Positions 8,601 through 18,016 of a stretch of 64,000 bases of DNA are shown in pieces. This DNA is from Methylobacterium segetis. Its GTDB lineage: Bacteria > Pseudomonadota > Alphaproteobacteria > Rhizobiales > Beijerinckiaceae. The position numbers and the translations under genes were made by a program. The stretch spans positions 62,001 through 126,000 of the forward strand of contig NZ_SMNT01000001.1 of assembly GCF_004348265.1 (NCBI RefSeq), given 5' to 3'. The notes below the pieces were generated by a model. The model was not told the DNA's origin and did not search any database. It saw only the letters and a list, made by a program, of their open reading frames with translations. Each line of letters begins with the position of its first letter. The first letter of the stretch is position 1.

Positions 8601-9275
8601 ATGAATACAGTCTCTGAAGCGCCCTGGGTGTGCGCAGCTAACGACCTCGTGGCGTTCTGGTCCCGGCTGGGGATGGCGCATGTGCATCCAGACGATGCGG
8701 CGCAGGTCTCCGGCTCCGGCTTCGCCCTCGACCTGCACCCAGTGCCCTGGGCAGGGCCCGTACGGACAGCACGGATGTACCTTCTGTTCCTTAATCCCGG
8801 TCTCAGCGGGGACGAGGCGGAGGAGGAGGCTAAGCCCGCCTTCGCGCAGGCGCTACGCGCCAATCTCGCAGGCGACCACCCCTATCCCTACCTCCTCGGC
8901 ATCCACGCCACGCACCCGGGCTACCGGTGGGCGCGGCAGACCTTCGGGGCGGACATCGCCGAGGCCGACGCCCCGGGGATCTGCGTTCTGCAGCTTGTGC
9001 CCTACCATTCGCAGAAGGGCGGTGTGGCGCGCAGCGTCGCGCCGACGCTGCCCTCGGCACTGGCCATCCGACGCTTCGTCCACGAGGGGGTGCTGCCGCG
9101 GGTGCGGGCGGGGCAGGCCGGACTGGTGGTGGCGCGCTCGGCCAAGCTGTGGGGTAAGACGGCTGAGGAGCCCGGTGTCGTGGTCTACGCCGGCGCCGAA
9201 CCGCGCCGCGCGTTCCAGACGTCGGCATCCCGCGGCGGCAGGCTGCTGCGGCAGATGCTGAAGCGTCCCCTATGA
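8601..9275 (+). CDS. hypothetical protein, possibly uracil-DNA-glycosylase-like fold
   Basis: A 224-residue protein in the same frame as the preceding broken gene, with no stop between them. I start it at ATG 8601 (GTG 8598 and 8592 are alternatives); AAGGGAG lies 11 bases upstream. Visible segments are RMYLLFLNPGLSGDE, HPYPYLLGIHATHPGYRWARQ, GICVLQLVPYHSQKGG and LVVARSAKLWG. The NPG.S motif after a hydrophobic strand and a later hydrophobic strand ending in aromatic-S resemble uracil-DNA-glycosylase superfamily proteins, but the match is weak and I cannot assign a function. It overlaps the next gene by 4 bases (ATGA), so they are probably co-transcribed and may act together. Could also be a true C-terminal extension of the upstream gene before it was broken. 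Confidence 0.6.
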   Translation: MNTVSEAPWVCAANDLVAFWSRLGMAHVHPDDAAQVSGSGFALDLHPVPWAGPVRTARMYLLFLNPGLSGDEAEEEAKPAFAQALRANLAGDHPYPYLLGIHATHPGYRWARQTFGADIAEADAPGICVLQLVPYHSQKGGVARSVAPTLPSALAIRRFVHEGVLPRVRAGQAGLVVARSAKLWGKTAEEPGVVVYAGAEPRRAFQTSASRGGRLLRQMLKRPL

Positions 9276-10582
9276 CGACCGGAAACCTGCGGACGCCTTG
9301 TAATCCGCTCGCCAATCAACAAGCCTCTTCGATTCAGGGTCACGCCATGCGACAGGACGGTCAGCCGATCTGGGTTTCCGGTGAGAACACCGCTGTTCCA
9401 CTGGAGCGCGTGACGCTGCTCAAATCCGGGGCTGGGGAGCATGCGTACGATGAGGCGTGGCTGCAGCATCTCCTGCACGCGCAGCCGCAGGTTCTGCCGA
9501 TCGATCGGATCGAGCCGGGCTTCGGGGCTTTGATCCCGGTCTGCCGCGAGCTGCCCCTAGTGTGCGGCGCCGGCAGATCTGGTGCGCTTGACAACCTTCT
9601 CATCACGGCAACCGGCGGTCTGGTGCTCGTCGAGACCAAGCTGTGGCGCAACCCGGAGGCCCGGCGCAGCGTCGTGGCGCAGGCCATGGAGTATGCGGCC
9701 GCGGTGTTTCGGATGAGCTATGATCAGCTGCAGACCGCAGTCGATACCGCCCGCAAGGCGGCGGGGGAGCCTGTCATGCCGCTGGCGGCCCTCGCCGCCG
9801 GGCCTCAGGAGCCGTCCGACGAGGTGTTCTTCGTCGACAATCTCACCCGCAACCTGAGGCGCGGCCGGGCGATCATCGCGGTGGTCGGTGACGGCATCCG
9901 GGAGGACCTCGTCGCCCTGACCAAGCTCCTGCAGTCGCACGCCGGGCACCGCTTCGTCTTCGCGCTGATCGAGCTCGGCATCTACACCGTGCCCGGGACC
10001 GATGCGCGGCTGATCAATCCCAGCGTGCTCGCGCAGACGACGCTCATCGAACGGGGTGTGGTGCGGATCGAGGACGGCGGCCCAGGCGTCGTCCGAATCC
10101 TCGCACCGGCCGTGCCCCCATCAGCCGGCGCGCCGGTGTCGCCGGCCGGCGTCGGGATCGGGGCGGACGAGTTCTTCGAGATCCTCGATCAGCAGCAGCC
10201 GGGGGCGGCGCACATGCTGCAGGGATTTCTCGCCCGCGCGGATGCGCACGGCCTGTATCCCGATTTCCAGGGCGGGCTCAATCTCAAGCATCCCTCCCCG
10301 AAGGGCCATCCGCTCAATCTCGGAACGATCAGCAAGACCGGCTTCCTCGATACCAGTCCTGCCACGTGGTGGGATCGCGGCCCGCCCGGCCGCGTCTACA
10401 ACGAGACACTCGCAGGTCTGATCGGCGGACACGTCAAGGAACAGAAAACCGCGCAGCAGTCCGTGCTGCGCACGGCCGCTGGGAAGACCCCGCGCCTGTC
10501 GGATCTCCTCCCCCAGCACGCCGAAGCTTGGCTGGAGGCGGTCGACCGTTACGTCGGCAACTTCCTGACTTCGGACGGCTGA
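9272..10582 (+). CDS. PD-(D/E)XK nuclease-like domain protein, function unknown
   Basis: A 436-residue protein; the start ATG overlaps the upstream stop. A second ATG at 9347 (MRQDGQPIW) is an equally possible start. About residues 90-140 show a restriction-fold pattern: RSGALDNLLIT, then GGLVLVETKLWRNPEARR and VVAQAMEYA, matching D...ExK followed by a Q-containing helix. The middle (FFVDNLTRNLRRGRAIIAVVG, LLQSHAGHRFVFALIELGIY) is common in uncharacterised proteins carrying this nuclease fold. The C-terminus (PDFQGGLNLKH, LNLGTISKTGFLDTSPATWW) looks like a separate domain. Pairing with the preceding gene suggests a two-gene unit in the defence island. No partner helicase or methylase is adjacent on this unit, so the role stays open. 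Confidence 0.68.
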   Translation: MTTGNLRTPCNPLANQQASSIQGHAMRQDGQPIWVSGENTAVPLERVTLLKSGAGEHAYDEAWLQHLLHAQPQVLPIDRIEPGFGALIPVCRELPLVCGAGRSGALDNLLITATGGLVLVETKLWRNPEARRSVVAQAMEYAAAVFRMSYDQLQTAVDTARKAAGEPVMPLAALAAGPQEPSDEVFFVDNLTRNLRRGRAIIAVVGDGIREDLVALTKLLQSHAGHRFVFALIELGIYTVPGTDARLINPSVLAQTTLIERGVVRIEDGGPGVVRILAPAVPPSAGAPVSPAGVGIGADEFFEILDQQQPGAAHMLQGFLARADAHGLYPDFQGGLNLKHPSPKGHPLNLGTISKTGFLDTSPATWWDRGPPGRVYNETLAGLIGGHVKEQKTAQQSVLRTAAGKTPRLSDLLPQHAEAWLEAVDRYVGNFLTSDG

Positions 10583-11507
10583 AGGTACTCTCGTCCCGTT
10601 CCCTCTGCGGGCCGGAGAGGTCGCAGATCTCTGAATGGGGACGCCCGACCGCCTCCGGTGTCTGCCCACCCACTCGGTCAGTCTAACCCGGACGAACATT
10701 GTGCGGTGTTCGGCCCGCCGGGAAGGGCCACACGCCGGGGCGGTCCCCGACGACGCGCGTTCGGAGTTTCTGGACCGGCCACGCGGATCGGCGACCGCCC
10801 GATCGAGGGCCGGCCGCCGCCCCCGAGATCGTTGTGCGCGGCCCGCACTGCGCGGACTTCCCAGGATGAGAATCCCCGTGCGGGCTCGCGGCTGTAGCTC
10901 CATTCTCGATGCAGCAGGTGGCTCTCATTAAACGCATCCGGCGCTGCCGGCAGAGCGTCCGCAGCCACCACCCAGCCGGCAGCGAGCAGGGCTTCCAACG
11001 TCTCGAACCGCGTGCTTAGCCCCCCCTCGATCGTCGTCAGCGAGCTTCCTGGTTCACGGTCCCGATCGCAGTGCCCGTATTGGCGATCGGCGCGGGACGC
11101 CCGAAGGCAACCAACACCAGGGCGGTGCAGTCGGAGAAGGAACCGGAGTGGATCTAGTTACTCCCGCCATCGTCAGCGATGATGGCGGTCGCGCACGCGT
11201 CGAGCGCTGTCAGACTGAAGGCCGCGGCGTCCCGCTGACCGACGAACTGGAGCATAAGGCGTCCGCCGACGTGGCCGGCCTCCGTCAAGCGACCGATTGC
11301 GTCAAGCGCGACCGAGGCCGTGCCGGTTGGGGGACGGCCCGCACTGAGGCCGCCGCTGTCAAACACCTCACATTCCCATCGCACGCACCTCGACGCGGGG
11401 GCTATGACCGCTTCTGACGCATCGCCCCGATATTTTCTCAGGCGCAGGGGCAAATTGTCTGATCGGAATCGGTTAGGCGTCGAAAACCCAGATTCATCCT
11501 TAGGTTG
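10583..11507. other. 925-base gap with a decayed minus-strand coding remnant and one hairpin
   Basis: No intact gene. On the minus strand about 11035-10800 reads like decayed coding sequence (LTTIEGGLSTRFETLEALL, then AAGWVVAADALP and HLLHREWSYSREP) that ends in unrelated sequence; I do not recognise the family. At 11164-11188 there is an 11-base-pair hairpin (CCGCCATCGTC/GATGATGGCGG, loop AGC) without a T tract. The rest should include the promoter of the 11508 operon, for which no clear boxes are visible. Confidence 0.45.
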
Positions 11508-12818
11508 ATGAGGTGGTTGATGGAGTGGGGTCTTCTCGGCGGAGAGATTATTGGCGGGACGCGGCGGACGCGCACCCTCGGCTTGGCCGCAAGCATGCGT
11601 CTGTTCAACGAGTTGGCCGTGCCCGGGCTCGGTGGTGTCTGGTACGCCAAGCAGGTTGTGCTCGCCCTTCTCGGCATTCACCACGCAGAGGCAGCGCGAC
11701 GCGACGGGCGCGGTCTATCCAACATCACGACGGCCAACGCCATCGAAGCCTTGGCCGTGTGGTGGGCATTTCGGCGGCACCGCTGGGCGCGGGACGGGCG
11801 GCTGCCCGGGTATCGGAAGCTCCTGCGACACGACCAAGGTCAGGATCCTCCGTTCAAGGTTGCGGCCAGTCGGTCCTTCTACGTCAGCCAACCGATGCGC
11901 ATCCGCACGCGCGACGCGCTCCTGACGCTGGGGCTCGTCGAGGCGCAGAGCCGTAGCTTCAACGCCTACACCTGCACGGCGCGCGGGCGAGCACTTCTTG
12001 AGGCGGCCTGTCCTGAGGCGCGCCGCACGCTCTCGGACTGGGTAGCCGGGGGAGCCCTGCCGTTTCGGTTCGGAGTCACGCGGGATGAACTCGATCCGAC
12101 TCGGCCGCTTCCCCCGCGAGCCCGCGAGATCCTGCGCGAGGCCCTCGTGGCGGGCGCCGATCCGGATCGGGCGCGCCGACGCTGTGCCCTGAACTGGGTC
12201 GACGCCCTTCAGGCGCGCGGCGTCGAGCACACGCATTGGGACCAGAGACCGGCGGAGATCGTCGAGCCGGCACACTGGTCCGACATGCGGGTCGGGGCGG
12301 CCTTCAGCCACGTGATGGCCGCGGCGGCGGGCGACTTCGAGGGCGGTTCGGTCCTCGACCGGATCGAGGACCGGATGGCGCGCGCCGGGGTGCGCAAGCT
12401 CGCGATCGCGCAAGCCGCCGATGCAGGCCTGCGGCCGGCACTCAGCGAGTTGCGCCGGCGAGCGCAGGCGTTCCTCGCGCTGGAGCACGACCCCACGCCA
12501 GAGCGTGCGGCGAGCCGCTTCTGCGAGGAGTGTGCGCTCACCGACGACGGTGCCCTGCTCAGCCGGCTGATCGCCCGCGACGAGCGCATCCTGCGGCTTG
12601 CCGACGGCCTCATTCTGGCGGGAGCGGCGTTTCGCGGGGGGCCTCGCGGCGCGACCGCAGAGCCTGCCGACTCAGGGGAGATAGAGGACGAAATGGGCGC
12701 TCGCGCGCCCACGGATCCACACGCCCCGCTCCCGGACGGCATCTCGGGGCGTGTGCATAACCTCATCGTCTTGGCGAACGACCTGCGCCTGGCCTCTACC
12801 GCCTCGATCGGAGCCTAA
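11508..12818 (+). CDS. uncharacterised first protein of PLD-helicase operon
   Basis: A 436-residue protein with no family I recognise. Start codons TTG 11505, ATG 11508 and ATG 11520 are all possible; ATG 11508 is used. The N-terminal part reads LLGGEIIGGTRRTRTLGLA and RLFNELAVPGLGGVWYAKQVVLALLGI; then comes LSNITTANAIEALAVWWAF and SQPMRIRTRDALLTLGLVE, which has the rhythm of a winged helix. The whole is alpha-helical and rich in Arg/Ala with no obvious catalytic motif, no signal peptide and no membrane segment. The stop is 4 bases before the PLD gene, and the helicase follows, so the three form one operon. A structural or DNA-recognition role in a defence complex is an inference from context only. 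Confidence 0.62.
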   Translation: MRWLMEWGLLGGEIIGGTRRTRTLGLAASMRLFNELAVPGLGGVWYAKQVVLALLGIHHAEAARRDGRGLSNITTANAIEALAVWWAFRRHRWARDGRLPGYRKLLRHDQGQDPPFKVAASRSFYVSQPMRIRTRDALLTLGLVEAQSRSFNAYTCTARGRALLEAACPEARRTLSDWVAGGALPFRFGVTRDELDPTRPLPPRAREILREALVAGADPDRARRRCALNWVDALQARGVEHTHWDQRPAEIVEPAHWSDMRVGAAFSHVMAAAAGDFEGGSVLDRIEDRMARAGVRKLAIAQAADAGLRPALSELRRRAQAFLALEHDPTPERAASRFCEECALTDDGALLSRLIARDERILRLADGLILAGAAFRGGPRGATAEPADSGEIEDEMGARAPTDPHAPLPDGISGRVHNLIVLANDLRLASTASIGA

Positions 12819-12822
12819 CGCG

Positions 12823-14793
12823 ATGGACCCGCGCAAGCCGTTCGGCACCGAGGATCCGCCCGCGTTAACCCACCTCTTCGAACCGCCCGACGACCATGTC
12901 GGCGTCTTCGGCTGGCTCTGCGGCTACTCCGCCGATGCCCATTTCCTGAATGCCGCGGCCGAACGCTTCACCCGCCGGACCAAACGGCGGCGCGCGGCCG
13001 ACGGCGTCGTGTCCCTCGCCCTCGTCCTGGATCCGGGCACGCCACGCTTGTCGCCGCTCGACGTGCCGGGCGTGCTGCACCTACCCCTGCCCGCCGCGCG
13101 CCCGTTCGCGCTCCTCCACGCCAAAGTCGCTTTACTCGGCTTCCGCCATCTCCAGGACAGCGCGCGCTGGCGATTGCGCCTCGTCGTCGCCACGGGCAAT
13201 TGGACGCGCGAGACCCTCGAGGAGAGCCTCGATCTGGCCTGGACCGTCGAGGTCGAGGCTGATGCGCTGGCTGAGGCTGACGCCGAGCAGCGGCTGGCCG
13301 ACCTGGCGGCGGCGTCGAATTTTCTGGGGAGCTTGCGTGCTCGCCTCGGCGCCTCGCCGCTCGATGCCGCCTCGCCACTGACCCGCGAGGCAGTGCGGGC
13401 GCTCGATGCGTGGTGCGCAGCCGTGACGAGTCGGGTGCCCGCAGGACTGGTGCCCCGCTTCATTGATACCCGGTCCGCACCGCTCCTATCCCAGATCGTC
13501 GCGCGGATCGCGCCAGGGGAGCGCAACTATCTCGCCATGGGATCGGGCTTCTACGAGGGCGGTGAGGGCGCGGACGTGCCACGCGTTCCTGCCGCGGTGG
13601 TCGCGGCCCTGCTCCAGGACGATCTGCTGATGCCGGGCGCTGAGATCGACCTATTCGTCAACCCGGACGGGTGCCAAGCTGTGGCGGGCGCGCTTCCGGC
13701 GATCGCGTGGGCGGGGTGGACGGTGCGGCGGCCCGGTCAGGGCCCGCTGCGTGGCAGGCCGCGTGGTCTGCACGCGAAGTTCCTCCTCGGCGCTCATTAT
13801 GACGCCCGCTCGCCGCGCTGCCGCCGCGCGTGGCTCTATCTCGGATCGGGCAACCTGACCCACCCAGGGCTTCTGCGGGCGGGACCTGCCGGCGGCAACC
13901 TCGAGGCTGGCGTGGTCCTCGCCCCGGAGGCCCTGTTCTGGGATGACCCGGGGAGCGCTGCGGGTGTCTCGGTCCAAAGAGTTTTGCCGATCGCTTGGGA
14001 CGCCGCGACCGAACTTCACTCGGACGCCCTGCGGGCGGGGGATGGCATGCCCGAGCGTCCGCCGGCCTACGTTCCACCCCCGATCCCGTACCTGCGCTGG
14101 CAGGCCGCTCCGGATGGCAGCGGTCGGCTTGCCCCGCCAGTGTCAGGCGCGGCAGCCCACACCGTGCTCGATGCGGACGGGAACGCCTGCGCCCGAGACG
14201 CGATCGGCGCACTCTGGCCGGGGCCTTGTCCGCCCGAAGTCCGGATCACCTGGGGTGAAGCGACCGAACGGCTGACGCAAAGCGTCCCAGTCATCGATGT
14301 CCATGGGCGCGTGGCCGGGACAGCGCTGGCGCCCGTCGCCCTGGACGAAGTCTGGGCGATGCTGGCTGATTTTCCGCTGCCGCCAGCCGACGACGTGGAT
14401 GAACTCGACGACAGTGATGCGGGCCCGGACCGCGCAGGACCCGCCGGCACATCTGTCCCGGGGATCGGAGGCGCACCGGCGGGCCGCTACGCCATCCGGC
14501 GGGTGATGGAACTCGTCGAGCGGGTCGCCGATCGGCAAACGGCCGTGCAGGCGGTGGACTGGACGGCGTGGTGCACCCGGCTGGGGCAGGTGCTCGAACA
14601 GGCCAAGGATGATCCTGAGATCACGGCGTTTCGAGGTTTGAATCTCAACCCGTTGAGTCCGCTGCGTGCTGGCCCGTTCCGGCCGGACTTCGCCCGCGAC
14701 CGCGGCACTCCGGCCGGACAGATCTACGAGGATACCCTCGACCGGGTCGAAGCGGCCTGGCAGGTCGCCGCGCTTGAGCCCCTGGAGGCCTGA
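12823..14793 (+). CDS. phospholipase D-family nuclease, two HKD half-sites
   Basis: A 656-residue PLD-superfamily protein. The first half-site is LLHAKVALLGF (His99, Lys101), followed by VVATGNWTRETLEESLDLAW; the second is GLHAKFLLGA (His317, Lys319), followed by LYLGSGNLTHPGLL. Each gives the HxK plus GS/TxN arrangement, so one chain holds a complete active site. PLD enzymes in helicase operons usually act as nucleases rather than lipases (family knowledge). The C-terminal 200 residues are acidic and variable, then end with a helical segment (ITAFRGLNLNPLSPL, GQIYEDTLDRVEAAW). It sits between the unknown protein and the helicase with gaps of 4 and 1 bases, which implies translational coupling and a shared complex. 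ATG 12823 is chosen because it follows the upstream stop. Confidence 0.8.
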   Translation: MDPRKPFGTEDPPALTHLFEPPDDHVGVFGWLCGYSADAHFLNAAAERFTRRTKRRRAADGVVSLALVLDPGTPRLSPLDVPGVLHLPLPAARPFALLHAKVALLGFRHLQDSARWRLRLVVATGNWTRETLEESLDLAWTVEVEADALAEADAEQRLADLAAASNFLGSLRARLGASPLDAASPLTREAVRALDAWCAAVTSRVPAGLVPRFIDTRSAPLLSQIVARIAPGERNYLAMGSGFYEGGEGADVPRVPAAVVAALLQDDLLMPGAEIDLFVNPDGCQAVAGALPAIAWAGWTVRRPGQGPLRGRPRGLHAKFLLGAHYDARSPRCRRAWLYLGSGNLTHPGLLRAGPAGGNLEAGVVLAPEALFWDDPGSAAGVSVQRVLPIAWDAATELHSDALRAGDGMPERPPAYVPPPIPYLRWQAAPDGSGRLAPPVSGAAAHTVLDADGNACARDAIGALWPGPCPPEVRITWGEATERLTQSVPVIDVHGRVAGTALAPVALDEVWAMLADFPLPPADDVDELDDSDAGPDRAGPAGTSVPGIGGAPAGRYAIRRVMELVERVADRQTAVQAVDWTAWCTRLGQVLEQAKDDPEITAFRGLNLNPLSPLRAGPFRPDFARDRGTPAGQIYEDTLDRVEAAWQVAALEPLEA

Positions 14794-14794
14794 C

Positions 14795-17494
14795 ATGACG
14801 TTCGCGGGATGGGCTCGGGTCGCGGAGCGGGTACGGGCGCTAGCCGACGCGCCAGGACCGCAGCTCAACGGCGGCCAGCGTGACAGTTTGTACGCCCTCG
14901 CCGAGCGCCTGCCACGGCACGGTCTGGTGATCGCCGACGAGGTCGGCATGGGCAAGACGCGCATCGCGGTCGCGCTCGCCCGGGCGGTCGTCGAGGCAGG
15001 GGGGCGGGTCGCGATCCTCATCCCGCCGACCCTCGGCTTCCAGTGGCGAGAGGAGTTGCGGCATGGCGGGGTGCCCGACGTGCCCGATGTCGTGCGCAGC
15101 CTCTGGGGGTTCCTCGCAGCGTGGGATCACAGGGCGCCGGCGCGACCGTGGTTCGACCAGCCCGTGGTTCTCGTCGCACATGGCTTTGCCAACTGGCGGC
15201 TCGGCGCCTCGACGCAGCGCTGGCGGTTCGAGCTTTTGCCGATGCTCGCCGGCTACGCGCAGCATACCCTGCACGAGGAGTTTCCCCACGGTTTCAAAGC
15301 GATGTCCGAGCGTGCGGATTGGTGGGTGCGGGCGGCCGCAGAGGCGATCGCGGCGCAGTGCGCCGAGTCGTCCGACCCCGCTCTGCGTCAACACTACGAG
15401 GCGCTCGGGAGCGAGACAGTCTGGCGGGGTGCGAACGCCGCGGCAAATTATGAGCAGGGCGGCGCGCCGCGGCAGATGCTCCAGCGCGCGGTCGGTCTCG
15501 GACTCGGTGTCTTCGATCTCGTGATCGTTGACGAGGCGCATAAGAGCCGGGCCGAGGACAGCGGGCTGTCACGCCTTCTCGAGGCGACGCTCGTCGAGGG
15601 CGCGGATGCACGTCGGTTGTGTATGACCGCGACGCCGGTCGAACTCGGCGCCCGCGATTGGGACCAAGCCCTGGCGCGGGTGCAGGTCGAACGGGCCGCT
15701 CGCGCCGAGATCCGCGGCATCGTCGAGCGCTACGGCGAGGCGGTCCGGCGCGCGCGCCTGGGCTGGCGCAGCAGCGCCGAGGCGCGCGCGGCCTACGTCG
15801 TGGCAGCCCATGCCTTCGAGGCCGCCCTCAAGCCCTACGTTCTGAGGCGTGACAAACGCGGCGACGAGGCCGTGATGGCCTACCGGAGCGCCACGCTCGC
15901 GCGGGCAGAAGGGGCACAGTCCAACCTCGCCGGCGAGGCTCAGGATCCCGATGCCTATCGCTGGCAGCGCGACCTCGCCGTCGCACCAGCCGGCCTCACG
16001 CCCGGGTGGCGGCGCGCCGTGTGCGCGGCCGAGGCGCTGTCCTTCGTCGTGCGGGGGCGCGATGACCCGGCCGCGAAGCGCCTGCGGCTCACCTTCGGCA
16101 ACGGCCACGGGATCGCGACGCGGCTCGATGCGTCGGCCGCGAGCGCGGAGGATGTGGTCCGGCAGCCGGACGATCCCGCCCCGGATCTTGAGGCGCCAGA
16201 GGAGCCTGGCGTCGGGGCGGCCCTGGACCCGGCGCCGGCGGATGAGTGTGAGACCAAGCGCATCGCTCGCGCGGCGTGGTGGCAGCGGATGATCGACCGC
16301 GTGGCACGGACCGATGGCGCTCTCTATGACCATCCTGCGATCCTGGCGGCCATCACCGCGATCGAAGCCTACGACACAGGCGGCGAGAAGGTTCTCGTCT
16401 TCGGCCGTTTCACCGAACCGATGCGGGCCTTGGTGGCGCTGTTGAACGCGCGCGCGATGCTGCGCGCTCTCGATGCCGGGCGGCCCTGGCCGCAGAGTGT
16501 AGTGGCCGCCGAGGACGCGGCCGCGACCGAGGCGGCTCACCAGCAACTCGACCGAGGCGGCGTGTTCGACAAGGCCGCCCTCGACGCCCTGCTCGCGCGG
16601 CAATATGCCGGGATCGCGCGACGCCGGGAGGCGCTGCGCGCGTCGCTGTTTGAGCGCGTCGCCGAGGGGCTCTCGCCGGTGGAGCGGGACGCACATGCTC
16701 TGGCGGAAGCCGCGCGGGTGGGGCGCGAGGAAGACCGGGTGATCTTGGCGGCCGCGATCGACCAACTCCTCGATTACGGGATCCGATCAGAGACCACGGT
16801 GGATACCAGTTCGAGCGGCGCGGGTCCGTCCGCGGAGGCTGTCGCCGAAGCCTTCGTCTCCCTGGTCGCGGCGCTCCGCGAACGCGGTGAGGGGGATGCG
16901 GACGGTGACGGCGCCCTCGACGCCAACGAGGCAGGCGCCCTGTGGGCGAGGATCGCCGAGCGTCTCAGGGATGAGTACCGGACCGAGCGTGGCCGATTCG
17001 CGCGACTGATGAGCGGTGCGACCGCGCTCCCGACCCGACGCGCTCTGCAACTCGCGTTCAACCGGCGGGAGAGCAACCCGCGCGTCCTCGTCGCGCAGTC
17101 TCTGGTCGGCCGAGAGGGGCTCAACCTGCACCAAGCCTGCCGCGTGGTGATCCTCCTCCATCCGGAATGGAACCCAGGCGTCGTCGAGCAGCAGATCGGT
17201 CGCGTGGATCGCGTCGGGAGCCGATGGGCGCGGGAGCTGGAGGAGGCTGTGCAGGCGAACGCCACAGCACTGCCGCGCATCGAGATTCGTCCTGTGATCT
17301 TTGAGGGGACGTACGACGCCCACCACTGGCGCGTGTTGCACGAGCGCTGGGATGATCTGCGCGCCCAACTGCACGGTGTCGTCGTGCCCTATCGCGCTCG
17401 GGCCGGGTGTACGGCGGAGGAACTCGCGCTCATCCGAGAACTCGATAAAGCAGCACCCTCCTTTGAACCGCCGGTGCGCTTGCGAAGAATGTGA
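14795..17494 (+). CDS. SNF2/SF2-type DNA helicase or translocase
   Basis: An 899-residue SF2 motor. Motif I is ADEVGMGKTRIAVALA (Lys54), motif II is VIVDEAHKSRAED (DEAH at 246-249), motif III CMTATPVELG, motif V LVGREGLNLHQACRVVIL and motif VI QQIGRVDRVGSR near residue 800, so all ATPase elements are intact. A long insertion between the two RecA lobes (about 330-560) includes a region of acidic residues. The start is 1 base after the PLD stop, with GGAGG 7 bases upstream, so expression follows the PLD gene. SNF2-like motors in restriction and defence loci translocate on duplex DNA and feed a nuclease; the adjacent PLD protein is the obvious candidate. The gene ends the operon; no clear terminator is seen before the convergent small gene at 17562. 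Confidence 0.85.
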   Translation: MTFAGWARVAERVRALADAPGPQLNGGQRDSLYALAERLPRHGLVIADEVGMGKTRIAVALARAVVEAGGRVAILIPPTLGFQWREELRHGGVPDVPDVVRSLWGFLAAWDHRAPARPWFDQPVVLVAHGFANWRLGASTQRWRFELLPMLAGYAQHTLHEEFPHGFKAMSERADWWVRAAAEAIAAQCAESSDPALRQHYEALGSETVWRGANAAANYEQGGAPRQMLQRAVGLGLGVFDLVIVDEAHKSRAEDSGLSRLLEATLVEGADARRLCMTATPVELGARDWDQALARVQVERAARAEIRGIVERYGEAVRRARLGWRSSAEARAAYVVAAHAFEAALKPYVLRRDKRGDEAVMAYRSATLARAEGAQSNLAGEAQDPDAYRWQRDLAVAPAGLTPGWRRAVCAAEALSFVVRGRDDPAAKRLRLTFGNGHGIATRLDASAASAEDVVRQPDDPAPDLEAPEEPGVGAALDPAPADECETKRIARAAWWQRMIDRVARTDGALYDHPAILAAITAIEAYDTGGEKVLVFGRFTEPMRALVALLNARAMLRALDAGRPWPQSVVAAEDAAATEAAHQQLDRGGVFDKAALDALLARQYAGIARRREALRASLFERVAEGLSPVERDAHALAEAARVGREEDRVILAAAIDQLLDYGIRSETTVDTSSSGAGPSAEAVAEAFVSLVAALRERGEGDADGDGALDANEAGALWARIAERLRDEYRTERGRFARLMSGATALPTRRALQLAFNRRESNPRVLVAQSLVGREGLNLHQACRVVILLHPEWNPGVVEQQIGRVDRVGSRWARELEEAVQANATALPRIEIRPVIFEGTYDAHHWRVLHERWDDLRAQLHGVVVPYRARAGCTAEELALIRELDKAAPSFEPPVRLRRM

Positions 17495-17561
17495 GCACAT
17501 CTGGTTGGGTTGGTGCGGCAGCGTTCACTTGGAACTACCGACGCACTGTCCACCATCCGCG

Positions 17562-17921
17562 TCAGCCTGAGGCTTTACGGCCGCGCTTGGCCGGAACCAA
17601 GGCGGCGACGATGGACGGCTTGAGCGTCAGGATCTGCCGCCCTTCGCCGTCATCGGTGTGAGCGACGAGCACCAACGCATCAGGATCGCTCATCCCGAGT
17701 AGTTCGGCCACACGACAGCAGAACCAGCCGAAGTAAAGATCGAGGGTCTGGCGGTCATCCAAGTCGCAGCGTAGCATGGCATATCCGGGCGCCCCGTACA
17801 GTCTCCAGAGCGTCTTGAGACCGTAATCGCTCCGTAGCTTGGGGGCTTCGTTGACGCTTTCGATAGCGTGGATAATAACGCCGGGATCGCTTGTGTCGAC
17901 CGGCGTCTGTTCGTAGCCCAT
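17562..17921 (-). CDS. small hypothetical protein
   Basis: A 119-residue protein with no recognised family. It begins MGYEQTPVDTSDPGVI and contains YGAPGYAMLRCDL and VVAELLG-like segments (CCRVAELLGMSDPDALVLV), ending in a basic tail (PAKRGRKASG). There is no signal peptide or membrane helix. It is convergent with the helicase operon and divergent from the DUF1524 remnant. Its composition looks coding, and the length is stable, but whether it is expressed is uncertain. Confidence 0.5.
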   Translation of the reverse strand: MGYEQTPVDTSDPGVIIHAIESVNEAPKLRSDYGLKTLWRLYGAPGYAMLRCDLDDRQTLDLYFGWFCCRVAELLGMSDPDALVLVAHTDDGEGRQILTLKPSIVAALVPAKRGRKASG

Positions 17922-18016
17922 GCTATATTCCCCTATACGGTTGGACGTGCGCTGGTGGACCCACAGAGCGGTCGCGGTGCCGTGGGGATGCAGAACTCGA
18001 TAGCGCGGGCTTCAGG

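Noticed and set aside
7347..8738. 463-codon minus-strand frame opposite the phosphatase/ADP-ribosylglycohydrolase gene
   Set aside because: Antisense shadow with no domain; plus strand carries conserved motifs on both sides of the TGA.
11154..11684. 176-codon minus-strand frame before the PLD-helicase operon
   Set aside because: Covers the promoter and start of the 11508 gene; no recognised motif.
11508..17494. Assignment to DISARM or BREX
   Set aside because: Lacks the DUF1998 protein, methyltransferase, PglZ or other required members; only a helicase and a PLD protein are shared in type.
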